A stretch of DNA of 64,000 nucleotides, taken from assembly GCA_003220495.1 (NCBI GenBank), contig QHSP01000018.1, positions 59,413 through 123,412 of the forward strand, given 5' to 3'. Position 1 is the first letter of the stretch; the number at the start of each line of letters is the position of its first letter. The stretch comes from Candidatus Rokuibacteriota bacterium. Its GTDB lineage: Bacteria > Methylomirabilota > Methylomirabilia > Rokubacteriales > CSP1-6. A program made the translations under genes and the position numbers. The notes under the pieces were generated by a model. The model did no database searches. It was not told the origin of the DNA and saw only the letters and a list, made by a program, of their open reading frames with translations. Shown here piece after piece: positions 15,406 to 23,132 of the stretch.

Positions 15406-16716
15406 ATGAGGCGCGCGACGGCCCGCCGCGCGCTGCGCTGGGCGGCGCTCACGGCGCTGAGCGCCGGCTGCGCGGGGACGGCGGTCGACGTGCCCGACTA
15501 CCGCAGCGTCCCCCAGTGGTCGTCGCGCGCGGTGCCTGAAGCGCGTGGTGAGTTGCGCACCCAGGCCGACGGCACGCGCGTGGCCGTCCGGTATCCCGGG
15601 TGGATGACGCGTGACTTCGAGCGGGCCGCCACGTTCGCCTACGACGACCGGCGGCCCGAGCCTCCCGTGCAGCGCGTGACGATGCCCACCGGCATCGTCG
15701 GCGACGCCGCCAAAGGACGCGCGCTCTTCTTGAGCCGCAGCAAGGGGCCGTGCACGGCCTGCCACCTGGTGCCGGGTGACGACGTCTGGCCCGCCGGGAG
15801 CGCCGGCCCCGACCAGTCGACGATCGGCGATCGCCGGCTTCCCGATGAGTACCTGTATCAGGCCGTCTGGGACCCGCGCGTCTACTTCCCGAACACGGTG
15901 ATGCCACCGTGGGGAACGACCGGCATCTTCAGCTCCGAGGAGATCGTGCACATCGTCGCCTACCTCCAGACGCTCAAGGGGCCGGTGGCGGCCGAGAAGG
16001 ATCGCGACCGGAATCCGTTCACGCGCGCGAAGCCCGCGGGGTTCGGCGACAACCTCGACCCGACGAACAACCCGGCGGTGGTCCTGGCCGAGGACGCCGA
16101 GGCGTTGTGGAACGCGCGCGGACCTGCCGGCAAGGCGTGCGCCGATTGCCACGAGGGCGGTGTGCCGCGGGCCATGCGCGGCGTCGCGCCGCGGTATCCG
16201 AAGTTCGTGAAGAGCTACGGCCGGGCGATGAGCGTCGAGGATTTTCTGGAGGTTCACGCGCCCGAGACGACGGGACGGGCAATGCCGAGCGAGTCGGCCG
16301 ACAACCTCAACATGACGATGCTCGTCAAGCGCGCGTCGAACGGTCTGCCCGTGAGCGTCGACGTCGCGAGCCCCGAGGCCCGCGCGGCGCTCGCGCGCGG
16401 CAAGGCGACCTTCTATCGCAAAGTCGGCGAGCGGAACCACTCGTGCGCCGATTGTCACACCATCGAGAACGCCGCCGGGAAGTTCCTGGGAGGCCGCGTG
16501 CTGGCCGACGTGAGAACCGGCCTGACCAAGCACTTCCCGACGTGGCGAACCGACCGGGCCGAAGTGTGGGACATGCGCAAGCGCTTCCAGTGGTGCATGA
16601 CGCCGCTCGGGATGAACATGCTCGCGTCGGATTCCATCGAGTACGCGGAGCTCGAGCTCTACCTGACCTCGTTCGACAACGGCAAACCGCTCAGCGTGCC
16701 GGGCATTCGCCACTAG
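15406..16716 (+). CDS. soxXA: SoxX-SoxA fusion, tri-heme c lipoprotein (copy 2)
   Basis: The 436-aa protein is a close paralogue of the minus-strand copy at 13065. The order is the same: lipobox LSAGC (C22), SoxX part with CTACH (116-120) and TVMPPWG (M166), then SoxA part with CADCH (245-249), CADCH (347-351) and the Cys397 heme ligand in RFQWCMTPLG. It lies inside the soxYZ-soxB operon and is probably the main SoxXA. A fused SoxXA removes the need for subunit assembly. The lipid anchor would fix the first step of thiosulfate oxidation at the membrane. Both copies keep every heme ligand, so neither looks degenerate. Confidence 0.9.
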   Translation: MRRATARRALRWAALTALSAGCAGTAVDVPDYRSVPQWSSRAVPEARGELRTQADGTRVAVRYPGWMTRDFERAATFAYDDRRPEPPVQRVTMPTGIVGDAAKGRALFLSRSKGPCTACHLVPGDDVWPAGSAGPDQSTIGDRRLPDEYLYQAVWDPRVYFPNTVMPPWGTTGIFSSEEIVHIVAYLQTLKGPVAAEKDRDRNPFTRAKPAGFGDNLDPTNNPAVVLAEDAEALWNARGPAGKACADCHEGGVPRAMRGVAPRYPKFVKSYGRAMSVEDFLEVHAPETTGRAMPSESADNLNMTMLVKRASNGLPVSVDVASPEARAALARGKATFYRKVGERNHSCADCHTIENAAGKFLGGRVLADVRTGLTKHFPTWRTDRAEVWDMRKRFQWCMTPLGMNMLASDSIEYAELELYLTSFDNGKPLSVPGIRH

Positions 16717-16719
16717 CGC

Positions 16720-18417
16720 ATGGACGTCTCGCGGCGCGACCTCGTCAAGCTGCTCGCGATCGCCGCGGGCGCTGGGCTCGCGCCGCGGCGCCTCGAGGCC
16801 GCCGACGGCCCCGCGCGGCTCCTGGCCTTCGAGCCGCTCGGCAACGTGACCCTGCTCCACATCACCGACGCGCACGCCACGCTTCGCCCGGTGTTCTATC
16901 GCGAGCCCCACTCGGTCAGCGGCGTCGGCGCCGAGCGAGGTCGACCGCCGTTTCTCGCGGGTGCCGAGCTGCTGCGCGCGTATCATCTGGCGCCCGCCAC
17001 CGTGGAGGCGTACGCCTATACCGACCTCGATTTCCCGACCCTGGCGGCGCGCTATGGACGCATGGGCGGCTATGCCCATCTCGCCACCCTGATCCGGCAG
17101 GTTCGCGACGAGCGCGCGGGACGCACGCTCCTGCTCGACGGCGGCGACACCATCCAGGGCTCGGCGACTGCCCTCTGGAGCCGCGGCGAAGACATGGTGC
17201 GCGTCTCGAACCAGCTCGGCGTGGAGGTCTTCACGCCCCACTGGGAGTTCGTGTACGGGCTCGACCGCGTCAAGGAGCTCTTCGGCGATCGCGAGCAGAA
17301 GGGCCTCTTCGGGGGCGACTTCGTCGCGCACAACGTGGCGGAGCTCAACTGGGCCGACCGCCCGTTTCGTCCGTTCACGATTCGTGACGTGGGCGGCGCG
17401 CGCGTGGGCGTCATCGGCCAGGCGTTCCCATACACTCCGGTGTCTCATCCCCGGCGCTTCGTGCCCGACCTGACGTTCGGCATCAAGGAAGACGGTGTCC
17501 AGGCTCTGGTCAACGAGCTGCGGGATGGGAAGAAAGTCGACCTGGTCGTCTTGCTCTCGCACAACGGCGTCGCGGTCGACGTGAAGCTTGCTGGACGGGT
17601 CCACGGCCTCGACGTCGTGCTCGGTGGCCACACTCACGACGCGCTGCCCCAGCCGATCCTCGTGGGGCGTACGCTCGTCGTGAACTCGGGCTCGCACGGC
17701 AAGTTCTTGAGCCGGCTGGACCTGGATGTCCAGCGCGGACGAGTCCGCGCCTATCGCTATCGCTTGATGCCGGTCCTGTCGCAGGACATCCCCGCGGATC
17801 CGAACATGGCGCGACTGATCGAGGAGATTCGCCAACCTTACGAGGCGAAGCTGAGCGAGCGGCTGGCGGTGTCCGAAACCTTGCTCTATCGGCGCGGCAC
17901 TTTCAACGGGACGTTCGACGAGCTGATCCTCGACGCGCTGCTGCGCGGCGCCGACGCCCAGATCGCGTTCTCGCCGGGCTTTCGGTGGGGGATCACGATC
18001 GTGCCGGGGCAGGAGATCACCCTCGAAGACGTGTACGCTCACACCGCCGTGACCTACCCGAACACGTGGGTGCGCGAGATGACGGGGAGCGAGGTCCACC
18101 GGGTGATGGAAGACGTCGCCGACAACCTCTTCCATCCCGACCCGTACTATCGACAGGGCGGCGACATGGTGCGGCTCGGCGGGCTGACGTATACGATCGA
18201 TCCGTCCAAGCGCGTCGGCCGGCGTATCCGAGACATCCGCGTGGCGGGGCGCGCCATGGAGCCCACCCGTCTCTACAAGGCGACGGGCTGGGCGAGCCTC
18301 GCCGAGGTCGACGGGCCCCCGGCGTGGGACGTCGTCGCCGGCCACCTTCGCAGTCTGGGGCGCGTGAGGCTCGCGCCCCGCACGCGCGTGCGGGTCGTGG
18401 GCCGCAAAGGAGAATGA
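16720..18417 (+). CDS. soxB: SoxB, S-sulfosulfanyl-L-cysteine sulfohydrolase
   Basis: The 565-aa periplasmic protein has a Tat signal (SRRDLVKLLAIAAGAG). It has the 5'-nucleotidase/metallophosphoesterase layout: HITDAH (47-52), DGGDTIQG, PHWEFVYG (the HWE variant of the NHE motif that marks SoxB) and GGHTHDA, which together bind two Mn ions. SoxB releases sulfate from SoxY-bound thiosulfate. It starts 3 nt after the SoxXA stop and is followed, 1 nt after its own stop, by the thioredoxin-like gene, so all five genes look co-transcribed. Confidence 0.95.
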   Translation: MDVSRRDLVKLLAIAAGAGLAPRRLEAADGPARLLAFEPLGNVTLLHITDAHATLRPVFYREPHSVSGVGAERGRPPFLAGAELLRAYHLAPATVEAYAYTDLDFPTLAARYGRMGGYAHLATLIRQVRDERAGRTLLLDGGDTIQGSATALWSRGEDMVRVSNQLGVEVFTPHWEFVYGLDRVKELFGDREQKGLFGGDFVAHNVAELNWADRPFRPFTIRDVGGARVGVIGQAFPYTPVSHPRRFVPDLTFGIKEDGVQALVNELRDGKKVDLVVLLSHNGVAVDVKLAGRVHGLDVVLGGHTHDALPQPILVGRTLVVNSGSHGKFLSRLDLDVQRGRVRAYRYRLMPVLSQDIPADPNMARLIEEIRQPYEAKLSERLAVSETLLYRRGTFNGTFDELILDALLRGADAQIAFSPGFRWGITIVPGQEITLEDVYAHTAVTYPNTWVREMTGSEVHRVMEDVADNLFHPDPYYRQGGDMVRLGGLTYTIDPSKRVGRRIRDIRVAGRAMEPTRLYKATGWASLAEVDGPPAWDVVAGHLRSLGRVRLAPRTRVRVVGRKGE

Positions 18418-18418
18418 G

Positions 18419-18967
18419 ATGCGAAGCGGTAGGTTCGCGCTCGCGCTCGCGCTGATCGGACTCTGGCTGCTACCGGCCGCGGCGGCGGACGATTCGTTCG
18501 ACGATCTGCTCTCGGCGTTCCAGGTCACGCCGCTCGGCGACCAGAGCCCGATGCCGTTCCTCCTCGAAGGGCTCGATGGCAAACCCGTCGGCCTCGCCGA
18601 CGTGCGTGGCCGAGCCGTCATGCTCTATTTCTGGGAGAGCACGTGACCGTACTGCGCGAGGGAGTTGCCCTCGACGATCGAGCGAGTCCAGCAGGAGCTC
18701 CGTGACGAGGGGCTCGTCGTGCTGGCGATCAACCTCGGCGAGAAGCGGGATCTGGTCGCGGCGTGGGTGAAGAGCCGGGGCGTGACATCCACGGTGCTGC
18801 TCGACGCGAACAAGGAGGCCGAGAAGAGCTATCAGATCGGCTTCACGCCGACCGTCTTCCTCGTCGACCGCCAGGGCAGGCTGGTCGGCAAGGCGATCGG
18901 CGAGCGCCAGTGGATGGGCGAGCAGGGCAAGGCGCTGCTGCGCCGGCTGCTGGCGCGCCCGAGCTAA
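18419..18967 (+). CDS. Periplasmic thioredoxin-like selenoprotein (UxxC; SoxW/TlpA-like), UGA read as Sec
   Basis: Read through the UGA at 18644-18646, one frame of 182 residues makes a complete TlpA/redoxin-type protein. Residues 1-23 are a signal peptide. FLLEGLDGKPVGLADVRG (48-65) is the redoxin N-terminal strand region. The active site reads YFWEST-U76-P-Y-C79-ARELP, and GFTPTVFLVD holds the cis-Pro. The stop falls exactly on the first Cys of the family CxxC, and homology runs in the same frame on both sides with no other defect. Hairpins start about 10 nt after the UGA. The ribosome site AAAGGA (18406-18411) overlaps the end of soxB. Role (inferred): reductant or rescue of SoxY and SoxA cysteine thiols, like SoxW. 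The alternative is a nonsense mutation or a base error from TGC. Confidence 0.75.
18657..18682 (+). promoter_or_regulatory. Candidate bacterial SECIS hairpin(s) downstream of the in-frame UGA
   Basis: CGAGGG (18657-18662) pairs perfectly with CCCTCG (18668-18673) around a 5-nt loop AGTTG. The loop starts 16 nt after the UGA and has G at its second position. A competing hairpin pairs CTCGA (18670-18674) with TCGAG (18678-18682) around CGA, its loop 28 nt after the UGA. Bacterial SECIS elements lie just inside the coding region after the UGA, with an apical loop about 16-37 nt downstream and a G in its first two bases. Both hairpins fit this loose rule. Confidence 0.5.
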
Positions 18968-19884
18968 CGCCGCCGGCGCGGGGGCCCGCCCGCCTCGCTG
19001 AGCGCCGACCTCAGCGCCTGCAGCAGGGCTCGCGCCGCCGCGGAGAGCGGTCGCGAACGCGGGTGAATCACGTCGAGGCTGCGGGCGATCGGCTCGGCGT
19101 CCACGATCTCGATCGCCACCAGGCTGCGACGCCGTAGCTCGCGTCCGACCGCCAGGTGCGGAAGAAAGGCGAGCCCCATCCCGCGCTCGACCATCCGCTT
19201 CGCCGTCTCGATCGTCTCGACCTCGAGCGCCACGTTGGGGACGAACCCGGCGCGCCGGAACAGGCCCTGGGTGAGGGTCCAGTCGCTCGAGCCTCGGTCG
19301 AAGAACACCAGCGGCCGGTCGGCGATCTCCTCGAGCCGTGCCCGGCGGGTACTCACGGGCCAGGACGCCGCGCGGCCGACCAGGACGAGCGGATCGTCGC
19401 GGAGGCTCACGGTCTCGACCTCGGGATGGTGCAGCGACCGGGCGAGGCCGATCTCGGCGTCGCCGCGCAGCACCATCTCCAGCACCTCCTTCGAGTGGCC
19501 GGACCGCACGGTGATCATCACGTCCTTGTGCGAGGTCTGAAATCGCTTGAGGACGTCGGGCAAGAGGTAGGTGCAGATCGACAGCACCGCGGCGATCTGG
19601 ATCGCGCCGCCGCTGGCGGGGCGGATGTCGTGCACCGCCTGGCGGGCGAGCGCGACCGCCTGCAGCAATTGCTCGGCGTGCGGCCGGAGCGCGCGACCGG
19701 CGGCCGAGAGCGCCATCCCGTGTCCCTGGCGGCCGCGCTCGAAGAGCCGCACGCTCAGCGAATCCTCGAGCGCGCGAATGCGCGCGCTCACCGCCGGCTG
19801 CGTGAGCCGCAGCGCCGCGGCGGCGCGCCGGAAGCCGCCGAACGTCCCGACCGCGAGAAACGCCTCGACCTGAGGGATTTCCAT
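18964..19884 (-). CDS. LysR-family transcriptional regulator
   Basis: The 306-aa protein has an N-terminal winged helix-turn-helix (FRRAAAALRLTQPAVSARIRALE, residues about 18-40) followed by a LysR substrate-binding domain. It converges with and overlaps the selenoprotein gene by 4 nt. It diverges from the zinc-ribbon/isocitrate lyase-family genes across an A+T-rich 148-bp gap with an inverted repeat, the usual layout for LysR control of a divergent operon. A role in regulating that operon is more likely than one for sox. The inducer is unknown. Confidence 0.88.
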   Translation of the reverse strand: MEIPQVEAFLAVGTFGGFRRAAAALRLTQPAVSARIRALEDSLSVRLFERGRQGHGMALSAAGRALRPHAEQLLQAVALARQAVHDIRPASGGAIQIAAVLSICTYLLPDVLKRFQTSHKDVMITVRSGHSKEVLEMVLRGDAEIGLARSLHHPEVETVSLRDDPLVLVGRAASWPVSTRRARLEEIADRPLVFFDRGSSDWTLTQGLFRRAGFVPNVALEVETIETAKRMVERGMGLAFLPHLAVGRELRRRSLVAIEIVDAEPIARSLDVIHPRSRPLSAAARALLQALRSALSEAGGPPRRRR

Positions 19885-19923
19885 CAGGGCTCCGTTCCGG
19901 GATCTACCCTAGTGATAAATATA

Positions 19924-19942
19924 TTTTATCCCGGATATAAAA
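19924..19942. promoter_or_regulatory. A+T-rich inverted repeat, candidate LysR operator
   Basis: TTTTAT (19924-19929) and ATAAAA (19937-19942) are inverted around 7 nt. The patch is strikingly A+T-rich within otherwise G+C-rich DNA. It lies 40 bp upstream of the LysR start and about 90 bp upstream of the divergent zinc-ribbon gene. LysR proteins usually bind such imperfect dyads near their own promoter. Confidence 0.45.
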
Positions 19943-19956
19943 ACAATAACGTTGCT

Positions 19957-19985
19957 TTGTTGGTGGCCCGCCCGCACTCTAGAAA
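19957..19985 (+). promoter_or_regulatory. Possible sigma-70 promoter for the zinc-ribbon/isocitrate lyase-family operon
   Basis: TTGTTG (19957-19962) and TAGAAA (19980-19985) are separated by 17 nt, with the first gene starting 48 nt downstream. The match is moderate (3/6 and 4/6). The position just downstream of the candidate LysR operator supports it. Confidence 0.3.
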
Positions 19986-20032
19986 CCATAAATACACACC
20001 ACGCGGTTTGCGAACGCGGGGAGGAGAGCACG

Positions 20033-20197
20033 ATGTCGACGACGTGCGAGTGCGGAGTGACGCTCGAGCAGCCGGGCCGGACGGCGCGCTGCCAGGAGTG
20101 CGACGTGGCGGCCTGCCCGAGCTGCGTCGTCCATATAGAGACCGTCACCTATTGCCGGTGGTGCGCGACCGTGCTCGCGCGCCACCGTGTCGCCTGA
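20033..20197 (+). CDS. 54-aa zinc-ribbon-like protein with eight cysteines
   Basis: ATG 20033 follows GAGGAG at 20021-20026. The 54-aa product has eight Cys in four pairs: C5/C7, C20/C23, C28/C31 and C41/C44, plus His34. This fits two zinc sites in a treble-clef or B-box-like arrangement. No catalytic domain is present. It ends 10 nt before the isocitrate lyase-family ATG and its stop sits next to that gene's ribosome site, so the two are translationally linked. It may be a small metal-dependent accessory or regulatory protein. I do not recognise a named family. Confidence 0.65.
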   Translation: MSTTCECGVTLEQPGRTARCQECDVAACPSCVVHIETVTYCRWCATVLARHRVA

Positions 20198-20207
20198 GGA
20201 GGGGTCG

Positions 20208-21182
20208 ATGCCGGAGAACAAAGGACGACAGTTCCGACGCCTGCTGAAGGAAGAGCCCTATCTGTTCACGGGCGGCATCTATCAGCCACTCGACGCCCAG
20301 ATCGCCGAGCGCGTGGGCATGAAGTCGATCTACCTGAGCGGCTACTCGATGGCCCTGCACAACGCGTGGCCTGACATGGGCTTTCTCACCCAGACGGAGG
20401 TCGCGCGGATCGCGTCGATGGTCGCGTCGGCCACGAGCCTGCCGGTCATCGCCGATGCCGATGACGGCTACGGCAATGCGCTCTCGACGATCCGGACGGT
20501 GCAGGAGTTCATCAAGACGGGCGTCGCCGGCATCCACCTGGAGGACCAGCGCTTCCCGAAGCGCTGCGGCCACATCGCCGGCAAGACGATCGTGAGCCTC
20601 GAGGAGGCGCTGGGCAAGTATCGCGCGGCCCTCGACACGCGCGACCGCCTCGACCCCGACTTCGTGATCATCGCCCGGACGGACGCCTACGGCGCCGTCG
20701 GTGGGAGCCTCGAGGAGGCGATCCGCCGCGGCCGCGCCTACGCCGACGCGGGCGTCGACTCTGTGTGGTGCGAGCTCTCGAACGCCTCGCGCGAGCCCGC
20801 GGTGGCCTTCGCCAAGGCGATGCGCGAGACGCATCCGGACCTGCCGCTGTCGTTCAACTACTCGTCCTCGTTCCGGTGGCACCAGGATCCGAACCCGTTC
20901 ACGTTCAAGGAGCTGGGCGAGCTCGGCTACAAGTTCATCTTCATCACGCTCTTCGCCTCCCACGCGGCGACCTACGCGACCTGGAACGCGATGGAGGAGC
21001 TGGTGCGCGACCAGGAGCAGGCGCAGTGGATGCTCGAGAAGGCGAAGGTGGGCCATCCGACCGAGAGCCACCACGTGATGGCGCGCGTGTCCTACTTCCA
21101 GGAGCTCGAGAAGAAGTACATTCCGGGCACCGAGGAGCGGATCAAGTCCTCGGCCGGCTTCGACGACCACCGGATGCATTAG
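20208..21182 (+). CDS. Isocitrate lyase/PEP mutase superfamily enzyme (isocitrate or methylisocitrate lyase-like)
   Basis: ATG 20208 follows a GAGGAGGGG ribosome site. The 324-aa protein has the superfamily TIM-barrel signatures: SIYLSGYSMA, VIADADDGYGN (Mg-binding Asp cluster), HLEDQ, and KRCGH with Cys120, the catalytic loop of isocitrate and methylisocitrate lyases. KRCGH rather than KKCGH, and the short length compared with classical isocitrate lyase (about 430 aa), point to PrpB-like or short ICL members. The reaction is cleavage of a C-C bond to give succinate plus glyoxylate or pyruvate. Succinate would feed the TCA genes at 29,658-40,450. The substrate is not settled by sequence alone. 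Confidence 0.8.
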   Translation: MPENKGRQFRRLLKEEPYLFTGGIYQPLDAQIAERVGMKSIYLSGYSMALHNAWPDMGFLTQTEVARIASMVASATSLPVIADADDGYGNALSTIRTVQEFIKTGVAGIHLEDQRFPKRCGHIAGKTIVSLEEALGKYRAALDTRDRLDPDFVIIARTDAYGAVGGSLEEAIRRGRAYADAGVDSVWCELSNASREPAVAFAKAMRETHPDLPLSFNYSSSFRWHQDPNPFTFKELGELGYKFIFITLFASHAATYATWNAMEELVRDQEQAQWMLEKAKVGHPTESHHVMARVSYFQELEKKYIPGTEERIKSSAGFDDHRMH

Positions 21183-23044
21183 TTGGAGATCGGCTGCTTC
21201 TCCTTGGCTTCCGGGGGCCGCTCGCCGGAGCGCTGCGGGGGCTGACCTTGCTTGGCCTCAGGGTGCCGGCGCTGGTCCTGCGTTCCCTGAGGACGCCCGT
21301 GGCGTAGCTCTCCGGAGCTCCGCGGTGGAGGCGGCGGCGGGCCCGTCTTCCGGCCGCCGTTGCTGTCGTCGACTGGTGGCCGCTTGCTCTGCCCGGATTC
21401 TGGCTGCGCGGGAGTCGTGCGGGGACCGGGTCGCGGTTGGGCGGGCGCGGCGTTCGGTGCGGAGCCCGGCTCTGGTCGCCGCGCATTCGGTGTCTCGCCT
21501 GCGCGCGGCCGCTGACCCGAGCTCGGACTTTCCGTCGGCGCCGCGGTGACCATGCGCTTCGGCGCGGGTACGATTCGCGGTGACGACGTCGGCGTCGCCT
21601 CGCGCTCCGCGCCGAGCCCCTGGGCGCGCAGCGCCGGGGAAAAGTCCCGAGGCGTGCGTGTGGCCACCACCGTACGGTCCCGAGTGGCCGCGGGTGGCGT
21701 CAAGGTCGATCGGTCGGCGCTCATCGCGCTGGCCGCGACCGGCTTGACTTGAAGTTGACCACGAACCGGCGCCAGCTCGCGCACGCGCGCGTCGTCGACT
21801 CGCGTGGTCTGGACCGGCCCGCGTCCGAAGCGATCCTCCGACACTCCCACGACCGCGTTGTGCACGTGGACGTTGCTGTACACGTTGATGTTGGTCACGT
21901 TGACGGTCGTGGTGCGATTGACGACGACGTTGTTCACGACGCGCGGGCCACCCCAGCCGCCCCACCAGGCGACGCCGACGAATCCCGGACGACCCCACCA
22001 TGGGATGACAGGCTCGCCCCAGCCGAGAGGCGCCCAGTGCACCGGACGTGCGGCGACGACCACGGGACCGCCGAGGAACACGACGAGAGCCGGCGCGTAC
22101 ACGGGCCGGACGACGACGGGACCAGGCGCCCATCCCCAGTAGCCTCTGACGAAGACCCAGCGGCCGTAGTGGTACGGCGCCCATCCCCATGGCGCGGCAT
22201 CGAGCCAGGTCCAGCCAAAGCGCGGATCCCAGATCCACCGTCCCGCGCTGTACGGCACCCACCCCGGAGGGACGCTCGCCGGCACCCACACGGAACCGTA
22301 CGTCTCTTCCGTGCGCCAGGTCCCGTGCTGCGCGAGCTCTTCGGTTCCGTACATGGCGGGTGAGACGTTCTGCGCGTTCGTCGGCTGCATCAGGTAGGTC
22401 GTGCGCTGGTTGTTCCAGCGGTCCCACGCGGTCAGCGGCGGCGCCGCGCTCGTCTCCACGTTCGGCGTCTCGGCGCCCGCGATCACGATTTGCTGGTTAG
22501 TCGCGACGGTCGCCGCGGCTCCCGAAGCCGGGGTCGCCGTGGCGCTGCCTCCGCGATGCGCCCTGAAGGTCGTGGTGTCCTCGGAGAGATCGACGTGGTA
22601 GTAGCCCCTGCGGTCGATCGTGAAGGCCGCGTTCGGCGTATCGATCTCCACCCTGTGGCCGGCCGGGATCTCTCGCACGTCGAACGCCGCGTGGCCCGCC
22701 GTCACACGAAACTGCACGAAGTCCGGCTCATCGTTGTCCAGGCCGAGCTGCGTGCCGTTGCCGGCTCGAACGAAGGCGCGCGGCCCGATTTGGAGCTCGG
22801 CGTTGCCGTCGGGACCCGTATACAGAACGTCGCCGGGCGCCAGCGGCGTGTTGGTCTTGGCCTCGGCCCACTCCTGTGCGCCCGGACGCCAGAAGGACAC
22901 TTCGCCGTAGAGATAGCTCACTCGTGTCGGCGTGATGTCGCTGGCTTGCTCCGGGGACGGCGGGTCGGCGGCCGGGATCGAGCCCGGGCCGCTCACCGCG
23001 ATCGCCAGAATGAGACACGCTACGATGACACGTCGACTCTGCAT
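21179..23044 (-). CDS. Large secreted FecR-like/DUF6600-type protein with Pro-rich tail
   Basis: The start ATG 23044 has AAGGAG 5 nt upstream; the longer open frame further upstream lacks support. The 621-aa protein has a signal peptide (ending near SIPAAD). A FecR-like beta domain (about 35-180) includes VSYLYGEVSFWRPG and AGHAAFDVREIPAGHRVEIDTP in two parts. A Trp/Gly/Tyr-rich middle repeats motifs like GWAPYHYGRW and GYWGWAPG, typical of DUF6600 proteins. After about residue 400 it becomes low-complexity Pro/Arg/Gly and probably disordered. The function is unknown; a cell-envelope location is likely. Its 3' end overlaps the convergent isocitrate lyase-family gene by 4 nt. Confidence 0.8.
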   Translation of the reverse strand: MQSRRVIVACLILAIAVSGPGSIPAADPPSPEQASDITPTRVSYLYGEVSFWRPGAQEWAEAKTNTPLAPGDVLYTGPDGNAELQIGPRAFVRAGNGTQLGLDNDEPDFVQFRVTAGHAAFDVREIPAGHRVEIDTPNAAFTIDRRGYYHVDLSEDTTTFRAHRGGSATATPASGAAATVATNQQIVIAGAETPNVETSAAPPLTAWDRWNNQRTTYLMQPTNAQNVSPAMYGTEELAQHGTWRTEETYGSVWVPASVPPGWVPYSAGRWIWDPRFGWTWLDAAPWGWAPYHYGRWVFVRGYWGWAPGPVVVRPVYAPALVVFLGGPVVVAARPVHWAPLGWGEPVIPWWGRPGFVGVAWWGGWGGPRVVNNVVVNRTTTVNVTNINVYSNVHVHNAVVGVSEDRFGRGPVQTTRVDDARVRELAPVRGQLQVKPVAASAMSADRSTLTPPAATRDRTVVATRTPRDFSPALRAQGLGAEREATPTSSPRIVPAPKRMVTAAPTESPSSGQRPRAGETPNARRPEPGSAPNAAPAQPRPGPRTTPAQPESGQSKRPPVDDSNGGRKTGPPPPPPRSSGELRHGRPQGTQDQRRHPEAKQGQPPQRSGERPPEAKEKQPISN

Positions 23045-23087
23045 GTCGACTCCTTGGGAGGACTTCGTTTTGAGACTCGACAGTCGG

Positions 23088-23113
23088 GTCGAATGTTTAC
23101 GTCGAATGTTTAC
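23088..23113. repeat. 13-bp tandem direct repeat upstream of the FecR-like gene
   Basis: GTCGAATGTTTAC occurs twice back to back (23088-23100 and 23101-23113), 44-69 nt upstream of the minus-strand gene's ATG at 23044. The position suits an operator made of two direct half-sites, or overlap with a -35 region. No regulator can be assigned. Confidence 0.6.
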
Positions 23114-23132
23114 AATGTAGCCCGGTAGCTCG

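Noticed and set aside
15382..18621. A 1079-codon open frame on the minus strand opposite soxXA and soxB
   Set aside because: It is antisense to genes with strong, complete family motifs; long shadow frames are expected in G+C-rich DNA. Its residues are Arg/His/Glu-rich without domain motifs.
18419..18646. Thioredoxin-like gene as a plain pseudogene
   Set aside because: Only one stop exists, at the exact redox-Cys position, with hairpins downstream and an intact frame elsewhere; Sec coding is the simpler reading, although the genome must have the Sec machinery.
18665..18967. Reading the second half of the thioredoxin-like gene as an independent gene
   Set aside because: No ribosome site or signal peptide precedes it, and it lacks the first strand and half of the CxxC motif. 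It fits only as the continuation of the frame from 18419.
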